This document shows positions 16,829-25,601 of a stretch of DNA of 64,000 nt, piece by piece. This DNA is from UBA12087 sp964370815 (GTDB lineage: Bacteria > Chloroflexota > Anaerolineae > Anaerolineales > Villigracilaceae). The translations under genes were made by a program, and so were the position numbers. The stretch covers positions 1 to 64,000 of the forward strand of contig CAYJKQ010000012.1 in NCBI GenBank assembly GCA_964370815.1, in the 5' to 3' direction. The notes beneath the pieces are model-generated. The model worked only from the letters and a program-made list of their open reading frames with translations, had not been told where the DNA came from and made no database searches. Numbering within the stretch: the first letter of the stretch is position 1; each line of letters begins with the position of its first letter.

Positions 16829-17251
16829 ATGACCGAGTTCAAACCCTTAAACTGGCAACCCGTACCCGGGATCGGATATACCGTTGTCCGCCGATCAGAT
16901 GGCGGCATGCACTACACATTTACAGATCTTTCCGAAACCACGGTCCAACACTGGCAGGAGTTTTCGCATCAACATCTGTTGGATGCCGACCGCCTGACCC
17001 GCAACCTGTACGATCTGCGCCAGGTTCAGCAAGTATCCCAGTCAGCCATCAATACCGCCATTGAAGTCAATAGCGACCCATCTGCGCGCAAGATCCGCCT
17101 GGCTGTTTTAGTTGCAAACACAGAAGTAGCTGACGCCATCCGCAAGATCGCGGCGCTGGCATTAACCCCCGCCTCAGCTGCCATCAAGATCTTCACGGAT
17201 TTGGACGAAGCTGAAGCCTGGCTCAGCCGACCTATGGACCAGATGGTCTGA
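16829..17251 (+). CDS. SpoIIAA/STAS-like hypothetical protein
   Basis: This is a 140-aa protein of unknown function. Its alternating strands and helices (LTRNLYDLRQVQQVSQSA, then KIRLAVLVANTEVADAIRKI and KIFTDLDEAEAWLSRP) match the SpoIIAA-like/STAS fold, in which the last phrase, 'DLDEAEAWL', is a common ending. AAAGGAGG is well placed before the ATG. folP begins 10 bases after its stop, so the genes are probably cotranscribed, but no link to folate is evident. Confidence 0.6.
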   Translation: MTEFKPLNWQPVPGIGYTVVRRSDGGMHYTFTDLSETTVQHWQEFSHQHLLDADRLTRNLYDLRQVQQVSQSAINTAIEVNSDPSARKIRLAVLVANTEVADAIRKIAALALTPASAAIKIFTDLDEAEAWLSRPMDQMV

Positions 17252-17261
17252 CCTTTAATCC

Positions 17262-18140
17262 ATGCTTCCATTAATAATTGGAAATCAAACCCTTGCATGG
17301 GGCAGGCGTACCTATGTGATGGGTATCTTGAACCTGACGCCGGACAGCTTTTCTGGTGATGGCCTGTTATCTGCATCCACAAGTTTGGATGAAGCCTTGC
17401 AGCAGGCTCACAGTTTCATTGGATCAGGTGTGGACATATTGGATGTGGGTGGAGAAAGCACCCGACCCGGCTCCCAGCCTGTTGATCCACAGACCGAAAG
17501 TCAGCGCGTAATCCCCATTATTCAACAAATAGCGTCTGAATTTCCGGAAATGCTTATCTCCGTGGATACCTATAAAGCCTCCGTGGCAGAAAAAGCCCTC
17601 CAGGCAGGTGCCCGTATCGTAAATGATGTCTGGGGCTTGCGGGCTGATCCGGATCTGGCAGGGGTGGTTTCCCGTTACAAGGCTCCGATCATCCTGATGC
17701 ATAATCGTAGTAAACCTGCCAATGCTGAGGTTCAAGCAAATTTAGGCGGGCGATACATAGGTATGCAATACACGAACCTGCTCGAAGATGTAAAAAATGA
17801 ACTCCTCGAGAGTGTCAACCTGGCACTTTCAGCAGGTATTCCATCTGAAAACATCATCCTGGATCCCGGTATTGGTTTTGGAAAAACCGTGGAACAAAAC
17901 CTGGAACTTCTCAACCATCTGGAAGAGATCAGGCAGCTTGGTTACCCGGTTCTCCTGGGTCCTTCCCGTAAATCCTTTATCGGTTATACGCTCGACCTGC
18001 CACCCGACCAACGCCTGGAGGGCACGGCTGCGGCAGTTTCGGTCGGGATCGTACGCGGTGCCGATATCATCCGGGTGCATGATGTGGAATTTATGTCCCG
18101 GGTGGCACGTATGACCGATGCCATCATTGGAAAGCATTAG
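17262..18140 (+). CDS. folP: Dihydropteroate synthase
   Basis: This 292-aa TIM-barrel enzyme joins p-aminobenzoate to the pterin pyrophosphate made by FolK. The hallmark MGILNLTPDSFSGDG, the GGESTRPGS pABA loop, the DTYKASVAEKAL strand, ILDPGIGFGKTVEQN and the GPSRKSFIG phosphate-binding block are all intact. The target of sulfonamides is thus present in normal form. The gene sits 10 bases after the SpoIIAA-like gene and 3 bases before the next one, so it is within an operon. Confidence 0.97.
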   Translation: MLPLIIGNQTLAWGRRTYVMGILNLTPDSFSGDGLLSASTSLDEALQQAHSFIGSGVDILDVGGESTRPGSQPVDPQTESQRVIPIIQQIASEFPEMLISVDTYKASVAEKALQAGARIVNDVWGLRADPDLAGVVSRYKAPIILMHNRSKPANAEVQANLGGRYIGMQYTNLLEDVKNELLESVNLALSAGIPSENIILDPGIGFGKTVEQNLELLNHLEEIRQLGYPVLLGPSRKSFIGYTLDLPPDQRLEGTAAAVSVGIVRGADIIRVHDVEFMSRVARMTDAIIGKH

Positions 18141-18143
18141 CGT

Positions 18144-18521
18144 GTGGATGAATTTGCCCTTGATCTTCTAAGAAGCGGGATACTGGCTGTAAAAGAAGGG
18201 GATATCCATACAGCCTGCCGCCGTTTTGAACGTGTCATCGACCTGGCAGAGGATCATACCCTTTTGGCGGACGCCTGGTTTTGGATGAGCGAAATCAGCC
18301 ATGATCTGTCTGAGAAACGCAACCAATTAGAGAATGCCCTGGCTCATGATCTTCAGCATGTCCAGGCTCGCCGGTCGCTGGCGATACTGGATGGAAAGCT
18401 CAAACCCAATGAGATCATTGACCCGGAAAACCTGCCTCAATCTCCGGCAGGTTTTCTACAAAATTCTGGATCAGAACGCTTCACCTGCCCAAAATGTGGT
18501 GGAAAAATGACCTTTTCATAA
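18144..18521 (+). CDS. TPR-like protein with a half zinc ribbon
   Basis: This 125-aa protein starts at GTG, 3 bases after folP. Residues 5-90 form two or three TPR-like helical pairs (SGILAVKEGDIHTACRRFE, ALAHDLQHVQARRSLA). The last residues, FTCPKCGGKMTFS, contain only the first CxxC of a zinc ribbon, and the frame then stops at TAA. Related proteins would be expected to continue to a second CxxC, so the C-terminus may be truncated by a mutation or may pair between subunits. No function is known. Confidence 0.6.
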   Translation: MDEFALDLLRSGILAVKEGDIHTACRRFERVIDLAEDHTLLADAWFWMSEISHDLSEKRNQLENALAHDLQHVQARRSLAILDGKLKPNEIIDPENLPQSPAGFLQNSGSERFTCPKCGGKMTFS

Positions 18522-18541
18522 TCTTTCGGTAACCGGATCCC

Positions 18542-21316
18542 ATGCCAGCTACTCCAACCATCATTCAGCAAAGGCGCGCAAGGCGCCAACATGCACAACG
18601 AAGTTTCACAGGGCTTCTTTTGCGTTTAAGCCTGGGGATCGGTATCCTGATTGGCACATTGCTAATGCTAGCCATGTTGGCAGGTGCCTGGTATTACGTC
18701 CAACTGAGGCGCGACCTGCCTTCTGTCCAATCGCTACCCTTATTGCTTGACCCGGTTGATGGACAACTCATGCAACCCACACGCCTGTACGACCGAACGG
18801 GACAGCAGCTATTGCGTTCGATCGCACCGGACGATGCCAACCGCTCCTTCCTGAAATATGAAAACATCCCCCAGGACCTGGTCAATGCCACACTTACGTT
18901 GGCTGACCCGGGTTTTTGGGATCACGCCGGTTATTCGCTGGATGGCTGGCAGGATCCCGAAAGGCATCCCACCCTGGCGCAAAAATTGGTGTCGGATCTA
19001 TTGCTGTTTGATGAACCCAAATCCATCCAACGTGCCATTCGCGAGCGCTTACTTGCAGGTCAAATTACCGCTGAATTTGGGCGTCAACAGGTTATTGAAT
19101 GGTACCTGAACAGCGCCAATTTCGGACACGAGTCCTATGGTATTGAAGCTGCTGCACAATTCTACTTCGGCAGATCCGCATCTGATCTTGACCTCAGCCA
19201 GGCAGCCATGTTGGCAGCCGTCAGCCAGGCTCCCGCTTTGAATCCGGTTGATTCCCCCCAGGCAGCCGAGCAACGCCGCCTTGAGACTTTGCAGATCATG
19301 CTGGCATTCAACCTAGTAGATGCAAACCAGATGGCACTGGCTGGGACTACTCCACCAGCAATCACTCCTGCAAAGCTCACAAGAACTGATATTGCCCCGG
19401 CTTTCACCAACCTGGCACTGGCACAATTGGGAGAACTGTTCAACCGTGACCGAATCGAACGCGGGGGGTTGATCATCCTAACCACACTGGATCATGACCT
19501 GCAAGTCCAGGCTGATTGTAGTTTGCAGACTCAGCTATTCCGTATGGGAGAACAGGTCGAACCCCTGGTCAATGATTGCCCGGCTTCCAATTTACTTCCG
19601 CCACTTCAATCTGGAGCATTATCTGGAGAGGTTTCCGCCAGCGCAATGATCCTGGACACAAAGAAAGGCCAGATCCTGGCTGTAGCCGGACAAGGTGGTG
19701 TGATTCATCCAGCCGGAACCCTTTTAAGCCCTTTCATTTACCTGACGGGATTTACACGCGGTTTGAGCCCGGCTTCCCTGGGTTGGGATATACCAGGTGA
19801 GCTGCCAGAGCTTGACCAGATCTATCTGGGACCTGTCAGTTTGCGTACCGCCCTGGTTAATGATTATCTGGGACCCGCCTATCAGGTGGAAGCCCAGATG
19901 GGAGCTGATAACATCTGGAATATTGCCCGATCTTTTGGGTTGCAGGGGTCTTCCAATAGCCTGCTGGATGCAGATATGGATGTATCCATGCAGAATATCG
20001 CTGGAGCCTATGCAACTTTTGCCAACCAGGGGATCCTGACCGGGCAGGTTTTTCGGTCCGGAAAACCGCAACCTTACACCATGCTTAAACTAACCAGTGT
20101 TGATAATGCGCTGTGGGGGGATTGGTCCTTTCCAAACCGGCAGGCAGTCGTCAGCCCAGCCCTGGCTTTCCTGATTAATGATATTTTAAGTGATGAAAAT
20201 GTCCGTAATTTTAGTCCCTCACAACCCAATCCTTTTGGGATCGGACGTCCAGCAGCCTTCAAACTCGGGCAAACCCTGGACGACAGCGCAACCTGGGTCG
20301 TTGGGTATACACCACAGATGTTGGCGCTGGTCTGGATGGGAGACACTGACACAAGTTCCACCTACAACTCCCCAGTTCCGGCTGCCGGACTCTGGCGTGC
20401 CTTGATGCAATACAGCCTGCGGGATATGCCTACCGAGGATTGGGCTGTCCCGCCCGACATACTCCAACTAAATGTCTGCGACCCTTCCGGAATGCTGCCC
20501 AGCCCGGCTTGCCCAAACATTGTCAATGAGGTCTTCCTGTCTGGCAGCCAGCCTTTCAATAGCGATACACTCTACCAGGTATTCCAGGTGAACAAGGAGA
20601 CTGGTTTTCTAGCCACGGTATTCACTCCATCCGAATTGGTCACAAATCGAGTTTTCATGAATGTACCGCCAATGGCGCAATCCTGGGCTTTGTCTGCAGG
20701 TATCCAGACGCCTCCCACCCAGTACGATACCATCTTGCAGCCTTCCCCACTGGCAGACGTACATATCAGCTCACCCGGGTTATTTGCTGATGTGCGTGGA
20801 AATATCCGGATCACCGGTAGTGCGGCTGGAGCAGATTTTTCATATTACAGGCTGGAATACGGACATGGGTTGGATCCACAAGCCTGGATACAGATCGGGA
20901 AGGATGTAAGCAACCCTGTGGAAGAAGGATTGCTGGCAACCTGGGATTCAAGTGAAGTTAATGGATTGGTTGCCCTGCGTCTGCTGGTTGTTGGAGCTGA
21001 TCAGAGCGTCCGGATGGCAGTCAGTCAACTGGCAGTGGATAACACCTCTCCGGAGATCAGTGTGATCACCCCACAGATCGGGCAGGAGTTCAGCATATCG
21101 CAAGAGCAAGGACTCGTTTTTGAGGTCCAGGTCAGCGATTCATACCTTGCAAACGTAAAGATGTATGTGGATAATGACCTGCTGGCGGATTTCAGCAATG
21201 CACCTTTCAGCCTGGTTTGGCAGGCTCGCCAGGGTGGACATTATCTGCGGGTACTTGCCACAGATCGGGCTGGCAACCAGTCTGAAGAAAAAATTCTTTT
21301 TTCAGTGAAACGTTAG
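18542..21316 (+). CDS. Bifunctional penicillin-binding protein homologue, apparently catalytically dead
   Basis: This 924-aa protein has the architecture of a class A PBP: an N-terminal membrane anchor (about residues 20-45), a GT51-like domain (about 95-260), a transpeptidase-like domain (about 360-630), and C-terminal Ig-like/PBP1C-type repeats containing YRLEYGHGLDP. The active sites are degraded. The GT51 catalytic Glu of E-D-x-x-F is Ala (LADPGFWDHAG, about 119-129). The GGSTxTQQ block reads HPTLAQK. In the transpeptidase, the SxxK of PGSxFKPF reads AGTLLSPF (about 390-398), SxN reads NDY, and KTGT reads KLGQ (about 573-578). The frame is intact throughout and AT/GC use looks normal, so this is not an obvious pseudogene. 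It is probably a structural or regulatory pseudoenzyme of the wall machinery. Confidence 0.85.
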   Translation: MPATPTIIQQRRARRQHAQRSFTGLLLRLSLGIGILIGTLLMLAMLAGAWYYVQLRRDLPSVQSLPLLLDPVDGQLMQPTRLYDRTGQQLLRSIAPDDANRSFLKYENIPQDLVNATLTLADPGFWDHAGYSLDGWQDPERHPTLAQKLVSDLLLFDEPKSIQRAIRERLLAGQITAEFGRQQVIEWYLNSANFGHESYGIEAAAQFYFGRSASDLDLSQAAMLAAVSQAPALNPVDSPQAAEQRRLETLQIMLAFNLVDANQMALAGTTPPAITPAKLTRTDIAPAFTNLALAQLGELFNRDRIERGGLIILTTLDHDLQVQADCSLQTQLFRMGEQVEPLVNDCPASNLLPPLQSGALSGEVSASAMILDTKKGQILAVAGQGGVIHPAGTLLSPFIYLTGFTRGLSPASLGWDIPGELPELDQIYLGPVSLRTALVNDYLGPAYQVEAQMGADNIWNIARSFGLQGSSNSLLDADMDVSMQNIAGAYATFANQGILTGQVFRSGKPQPYTMLKLTSVDNALWGDWSFPNRQAVVSPALAFLINDILSDENVRNFSPSQPNPFGIGRPAAFKLGQTLDDSATWVVGYTPQMLALVWMGDTDTSSTYNSPVPAAGLWRALMQYSLRDMPTEDWAVPPDILQLNVCDPSGMLPSPACPNIVNEVFLSGSQPFNSDTLYQVFQVNKETGFLATVFTPSELVTNRVFMNVPPMAQSWALSAGIQTPPTQYDTILQPSPLADVHISSPGLFADVRGNIRITGSAAGADFSYYRLEYGHGLDPQAWIQIGKDVSNPVEEGLLATWDSSEVNGLVALRLLVVGADQSVRMAVSQLAVDNTSPEISVITPQIGQEFSISQEQGLVFEVQVSDSYLANVKMYVDNDLLADFSNAPFSLVWQARQGGHYLRVLATDRAGNQSEEKILFSVKR

Positions 21317-21342
21317 AATTACAAAGGGAATCCCTGCTAAAA

Positions 21343-21924
21343 TCACTCCTGCCTCATCCACCTTTTAACAGCCTCAGCAGGGTATACATGCTTTTGAAAG
21401 GCAGCCAGTAATTCATCCGGGCTGGCAGCACACACCAGGCTATTGCGGTGTTCGGGGAAAATGAATTTCTCTTTTTCAGCATATTCGATAAATATCAACA
21501 GAGATCTGAAATAATCCCGAATGTTTAACAAGCCAACCGGTTTGGCGTGTTCACCGATCTGAGCCCAGGTCAGGGTCTCAAATAGCTCATCCAGGGTGCC
21601 AAAACCACCTGGCAAGGCTATATACCCATCGGAAAGTTCATACATACGCGCTTTGCGCTCATGGATGGTCTTGGTAACATCCAGTTGGGTTAAGCCCGGG
21701 TGTGCCAGGCTGGGTGTGTTCATACTGGTCACGATCACGCCGATCGCCTCCCCCCCACCTGCCAAGGCACCATCTGCAACCCGACCCATCAACCCCGTTT
21801 TGCCGCCCCCATAGATCAAACTCAAGCCATGCCTCGCCAGGGTCAGCCCCATCTGGTAGGCTCCTTCGAGATAATCATGGTGTACATCATCCGACGAACC
21901 GCAATAGACACATACTGCTTTCAT
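21343..21924 (-). CDS. LOG family protein (TIGR00730), nucleotide phosphoribohydrolase-like
   Basis: This 193-aa Rossmann-like protein carries the LOG signature PGGFGTLDE (PGGxGTxxE). It opens AVCVYCGSSD and has YGGGKTGLMGRVADGAL. Family knowledge: LOG proteins release the base from AMP-type nucleotides and, in plants and some bacteria, activate cytokinins; many bacterial members act on purine or pyrimidine monophosphates. It ends 26 bases from the PBP-homologue stop (convergent) and is divergent from the J-domain gene. Confidence 0.93.
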   Translation of the reverse strand: MKAVCVYCGSSDDVHHDYLEGAYQMGLTLARHGLSLIYGGGKTGLMGRVADGALAGGGEAIGVIVTSMNTPSLAHPGLTQLDVTKTIHERKARMYELSDGYIALPGGFGTLDELFETLTWAQIGEHAKPVGLLNIRDYFRSLLIFIEYAEKEKFIFPEHRNSLVCAASPDELLAAFQKHVYPAEAVKRWMRQE

Positions 21925-22084
21925 AGACCACCTCTCGAGTTACAATTTATAAAATAGTATACCCGAGAAAAATGTGGTAAGGTTGAAGGAAAAGATCCCA
22001 ACCAGGAAACCCTCATAAAAATACCTCAATTATGTAATTTATGTAAATTCAGGTTAGAATCACATTAGACTAAGCTCCAGATGC

Positions 22085-22114
22085 TTGACTACTCACATTG
22101 GCGCGGCATAGAAT
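22085..22114 (+). promoter_or_regulatory. Sigma-70-type promoter for the J-domain gene
   Basis: TTGACT (22085-22090) and TAGAAT (22109-22114) are separated by 18 bases. The predicted start near 22121 gives a leader of about 95 bases. No CIRCE-type inverted repeat was found in this 292-base divergent intergenic region. Confidence 0.55.
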
Positions 22115-22216
22115 AGTGTATATTCAACGCTTATAATTGGTCGATGGGGTTGTGCACTTACACTCTCACTGTACCCCCGAATTACAAATGAGAGACTGAC
22201 CTGGAAAGATGGAATC

Positions 22217-23134
22217 ATGGAATATAAGGATTATTACAAAACTTTAGGTGTGGATCGCAAAGCCAGCGCCGATGAGATCAAAAAAGCTTATCGTAAATTA
22301 GCCATGCAATACCATCCCGACCGGAACCCGGATGATAAGAAAGCCGAAGAACGCTTTAAAGAATTTAATGAAGCCTACCAGGTCTTGAGTGATGAGAAGA
22401 AACGTGCCCGATACGACCAGTTGGGTTCATCCTATTCTGATTGGCAGGGACGAGGCGCTCCTGGTAATTTTAACTGGGATGACTGGGTTTCTCAACAGGG
22501 AGGCCAGGGCCGGCAAGGTGGTTCCACGCAGGTAAATATTGATGAACTGTTTGGAGGTGGAACGTTCTCCGATTTTTTCAGTTCCATCTTTGGGGGCGGT
22601 GGGGCAAGGCAGGCGCGCCCCCGTCAACGCATGGCACCCCGCTACCAGCAGTCTGTTGGCATTAGCCTGCAAGAAGCCTATCATGGCGCCAAGCGCCAGA
22701 TGCAAGTCGGGGATCGTCTTAAGGAAGTATCGCTGCCTGCAGGTGCCAGAACCGGCACGAAAGTCCGCGTGACAGGCGCCGGACCCGTTGGACCAGATGG
22801 GCAAGCTTCGGATATCTATCTGCTGGTAGAAGTGGCAGATGACCCTTCTTATGTACGGAAGGGCAACGATCTGCACACCCAGGCGAAAATTGATGTTTTT
22901 GTGGCAATGCTTGGTGGTGTAGTCCAGGTGGATACTCTGTCTGGAAAAGTTGTCCTGACCATTCCTCCCGGAACACAGCCAGACCAAGTTTTCCGGGTTG
23001 CCGGACGTGGTATGCCCCTATTAAAAGATCCGCAGGTCAAGGGTGATCTTTTCGTCCGTATCAAAGTGCAAATCCCCCGGCAGTTAACAACCAAACAAAA
23101 AAAATTATTGGAAGAAGCTGCACAAACCAAATAA
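22217..23134 (+). CDS. J-domain co-chaperone, CbpA-like
   Basis: This 305-aa protein has an N-terminal J domain (residues 4-68) with the HPD motif in MQYHPDRNPDD, which stimulates Hsp70 ATPase. A Gly/Phe/Gln-rich linker follows, then the two beta-sandwich substrate-binding domains (GVSISLQEAYHGAKRQMQ-like region, and FVAMLGGVVQVDTLSG with VAGRGMPLL). The CxxCxGxG zinc repeats of true DnaJ are absent, so it is the type II CbpA/DnaJ2 form. No dnaK is adjacent. An HtrA-like gene follows after 31 bases. Confidence 0.93.
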   Translation: MEYKDYYKTLGVDRKASADEIKKAYRKLAMQYHPDRNPDDKKAEERFKEFNEAYQVLSDEKKRARYDQLGSSYSDWQGRGAPGNFNWDDWVSQQGGQGRQGGSTQVNIDELFGGGTFSDFFSSIFGGGGARQARPRQRMAPRYQQSVGISLQEAYHGAKRQMQVGDRLKEVSLPAGARTGTKVRVTGAGPVGPDGQASDIYLLVEVADDPSYVRKGNDLHTQAKIDVFVAMLGGVVQVDTLSGKVVLTIPPGTQPDQVFRVAGRGMPLLKDPQVKGDLFVRIKVQIPRQLTTKQKKLLEEAAQTK

Positions 23135-23165
23135 AGGCAAACAGCACTTCCCCTGGAGATATCGA

Positions 23166-24329
23166 ATGAATAAGAAAATTACAATTACCCTGTTGATCAG
23201 CATCTTGATCCTATCCATGGTAGCCTGCCAGGCAACCAGTCTCATACCGACCCAAATAACCAATTTATCCTCTGCCGCAACACAGGGTGCACAGGCAGTC
23301 ACAGTTCCCAGTCTGTTTGGCGGGCAGGATCAGTTCATCTCTATTTATAAAAATGTCAGTCCGGGAGTTGTTTCGATCAAGATATTCGATGTCAATGGAA
23401 ATGAGCTTGGACTGGGATCTGGATGGGTTTACAGCAGTGAGGGTTACATTGTTACCAACAATCATGTTGTAGATGGAGCTGCCAAATTGGAAGTGGATTT
23501 TACTTCCGGTTTTAAAACTTATGGAGAGGTGATCGGCACTGACCCCCATGCCGACCTGGCAGTCATTAAGGTAAAAGCACCAGCAGATGAATTGACCCCG
23601 CTTATTTTGGGTGATTCCAATTTGCTCAGTGTCGGTCAGATCGTTGTGGCAATAGGCAATCCTTTTGGATTGGACAGCACCATGACAACCGGCATCGTTT
23701 CTGCCCTGGGTCGCGCCATGCCTTCCGGTCAATCCAGCGCACCCGGTGGAGGCTTCTTCTCTGCCAGTGATATCATCCAGACCGATGCAGCTCTCAACCC
23801 AGGCAATTCAGGTGGTCCATTATTAAACCTGGATGGTGAAGTAGTGGGTGTCAACCAGGCGATCCGCACCACAGGCAGCACCACCAATGGTGAACCTGTA
23901 AATTCGGGTATCGGGTTCGCTATTTCTGTCAATATTGTCAAACGTGTTGTTCCCAGCCTGATCTCAGATGGCAAATATGAGTATCCTTATCTCGGAATTT
24001 CAACCGTGGATGTTTTTGACCAGATGCCTTTGGATGAGATAACCAAACTTGGGCTGACCCAATTCACAGGTGCTTATGTTACCTCGGTAACTCCAGACAG
24101 TCCGGCCTCCAAGGCAGGTGTGATCCCAAGTAATTCCAGTACTGATATGGCTGAAGTTCAATCAGGCGGCGACCTGATCATCGCCATTGATGAGCAACCA
24201 GTCCTTCGTTTTGACGACCTGATCAGTTACCTTTATACCAGGAAATCCCCCGGAGACACGGTTGTTATCACAGTCTTGCGCGGCACCGAAAAGGTGAAAC
24301 TTAACCTGACACTTGGAACCCGTCCTTAA
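23166..24329 (+). CDS. HtrA/DegP-like serine protease, lipoprotein
   Basis: This 387-aa trypsin-like protease has a signal peptide ending LSMVAC, so it is probably a lipoprotein anchored outside the membrane. The catalytic triad is intact: His in TNNHVVDGA, Asp in PHADLAVIKV, and Ser in NPGNSGGPLL. One C-terminal PDZ domain follows (about 280-385; GAYVTSVTPDSPASKAG). Such proteins degrade misfolded exported proteins. GGAGA precedes the ATG. Its position behind the J-domain co-chaperone suggests a protein-quality group. Confidence 0.95.
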   Translation: MNKKITITLLISILILSMVACQATSLIPTQITNLSSAATQGAQAVTVPSLFGGQDQFISIYKNVSPGVVSIKIFDVNGNELGLGSGWVYSSEGYIVTNNHVVDGAAKLEVDFTSGFKTYGEVIGTDPHADLAVIKVKAPADELTPLILGDSNLLSVGQIVVAIGNPFGLDSTMTTGIVSALGRAMPSGQSSAPGGGFFSASDIIQTDAALNPGNSGGPLLNLDGEVVGVNQAIRTTGSTTNGEPVNSGIGFAISVNIVKRVVPSLISDGKYEYPYLGISTVDVFDQMPLDEITKLGLTQFTGAYVTSVTPDSPASKAGVIPSNSSTDMAEVQSGGDLIIAIDEQPVLRFDDLISYLYTRKSPGDTVVITVLRGTEKVKLNLTLGTRP

Positions 24330-24357
24330 ACTTATTTCCGCGCCTGACATGAATTTC

Positions 24358-24403
24358 ACAGCTTCTGTGGCCTCCAACTTTATGAGGTTGTGGAAGCTGT
24401 TTT
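24358..24403 (+). terminator. Terminator after HtrA-like gene
   Basis: ACAGCTTC pairs with GAAGCTGT, with an inner CCTC/GAGG pair, followed by TTTTG. It lies 28 bases after the stop and 38 bases before the next start. Confidence 0.7.
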
Positions 24404-24440
24404 GAAAATTTCTTAATACAAAAAACCATAGGAGGTTCAC

Positions 24441-25538
24441 ATGTTAACCGATCGTGATATCCACGAATTACTTAATTATTCCAGTTCAGGTGCCATGCTC
24501 AGTGTTTACTTAAACACCTCCCCATCTGAAGGTGGCAGTGATGCCCAAAGGCTTCAATTGCGGATGCTGCTGGAGAATGTTGACCAACCCGATGACCAGG
24601 TTGCTGTCTTGAAACACTTTGAACAACTCAGGGACGCCAAAGGACGCGGATTGGCCATGTTCTCGTATGCTGCTGAAGATTTTTTCAGGGGGTATACCCT
24701 GGCGGTGCCGGTGCGCAGCCGTGTATTTGTGGGAGAACACCCATATGTAAAACCACTGGCAGATCTATTGGATAATTACGGAAATTATGGGGTAGCACTG
24801 GTGGACAAACAGGGAGCACGCCTGTTCCACTTTCACCTGGGAGAGTTGATCGAGCAGGAAGGTATCTTGGGCGATGCAGTACGTCAGACACACGTTAAAG
24901 GCGCATCCAGCAACTCCGGTGGGCGAGGTGGTGTATCCGGTCAGTCACACTTCAACGAAGAGGTCATTGCGCGAAACCTGCGCGAAACTGCTGATTTTTC
25001 AGCCAGATTCTTTGATGAGGTGCATGCCCGGCGCATCCTGATCGGAGGCACCGATGAGACTACTGCCCAATTTCGCCAGTATTTACCAAAATCCTGGCAG
25101 AGCCTGGTGGTAGGAACCTTCCCCGTGAGCATGAGTGCCTCGCATAGCGATGTACTGACACGCGCCATGCAGATCGGTCAATTGGCGGAGCAGCAGCGCG
25201 AGACTGCCCTGGTGGAGAGAATGTTGACTGCAGCAGCCAAGGGACAGGATGGCGCAGTGGGATTGGACACCACGCTTGAGGCTGTCCAGGCTGGCCGGGT
25301 TCAGACATTGATCGTACAGGAGGGGCTGCGCCTGCCAGCATACCAATGCCAAGGTTGTGACCATCTGCTGACAAGATCAATGAACACCTGCCTATTCTGT
25401 GGGAAAAGTTTTGTGAAAATCGACGATGCAGTTGAACTGGCTGTCCGTAAGGTGATGCAGACGGGTGGGGAGGTCGAGATCGTGCGCGACAACCCGGCTC
25501 TGCAGGAGGTGGGCATCGGCGCACTGCTCAGGTATTAA
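24441..25538 (+). CDS. Bacterial eRF1-like protein (baeRF family)
   Basis: This 365-aa protein resembles archaeo-eukaryotic release factor 1 relatives found in bacteria. After an N-terminal domain (SVYLNTSPSEGG) comes an RNase-H-like domain 2 with GVALVDKQGARLFHF. A loop rich in Gly/Ser, with GGVSGQSHFNEE at about residues 162-173, sits where eRF1 has GGQ; here the tripeptide reads SGQ. Domain 3 contains a C-x2-C...C-x2-C pair (CQGCDHLLTRSMNTCLFC, about 303-320) that should bind zinc. Relatives such as VLRF1/Vms1 act in ribosome rescue, but a role here is inference. AGGAGG precedes the ATG. Confidence 0.75.
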   Translation: MLTDRDIHELLNYSSSGAMLSVYLNTSPSEGGSDAQRLQLRMLLENVDQPDDQVAVLKHFEQLRDAKGRGLAMFSYAAEDFFRGYTLAVPVRSRVFVGEHPYVKPLADLLDNYGNYGVALVDKQGARLFHFHLGELIEQEGILGDAVRQTHVKGASSNSGGRGGVSGQSHFNEEVIARNLRETADFSARFFDEVHARRILIGGTDETTAQFRQYLPKSWQSLVVGTFPVSMSASHSDVLTRAMQIGQLAEQQRETALVERMLTAAAKGQDGAVGLDTTLEAVQAGRVQTLIVQEGLRLPAYQCQGCDHLLTRSMNTCLFCGKSFVKIDDAVELAVRKVMQTGGEVEIVRDNPALQEVGIGALLRY

Positions 25539-25565
25539 GGTTGGTTACCGATTTATCAAGAAAAA

Positions 25566-25596
25566 GAGCAGGTTGCTTAATCTGACCAACCAGCTC
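25566..25596. terminator. Hairpin between convergent baeRF and molybdoenzyme genes
   Basis: GAGC-A-GGTTG pairs with CAACC-A-GCTC around an 11-base loop and is followed by ATATTTTA. It lies between two converging genes and overlaps neither by more than a few bases. It may act in the plus direction. Confidence 0.55.
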
Positions 25597-25601
25597 ATAT
25601 T

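Noticed and set aside
21925..22216. CIRCE or sigma-32 element before the J-domain gene
   Set aside because: No TTAGCACTC-N9-GAGTGCTAA and no sigma-32-like boxes were found; the ordinary promoter at 22085-22114 is sufficient.
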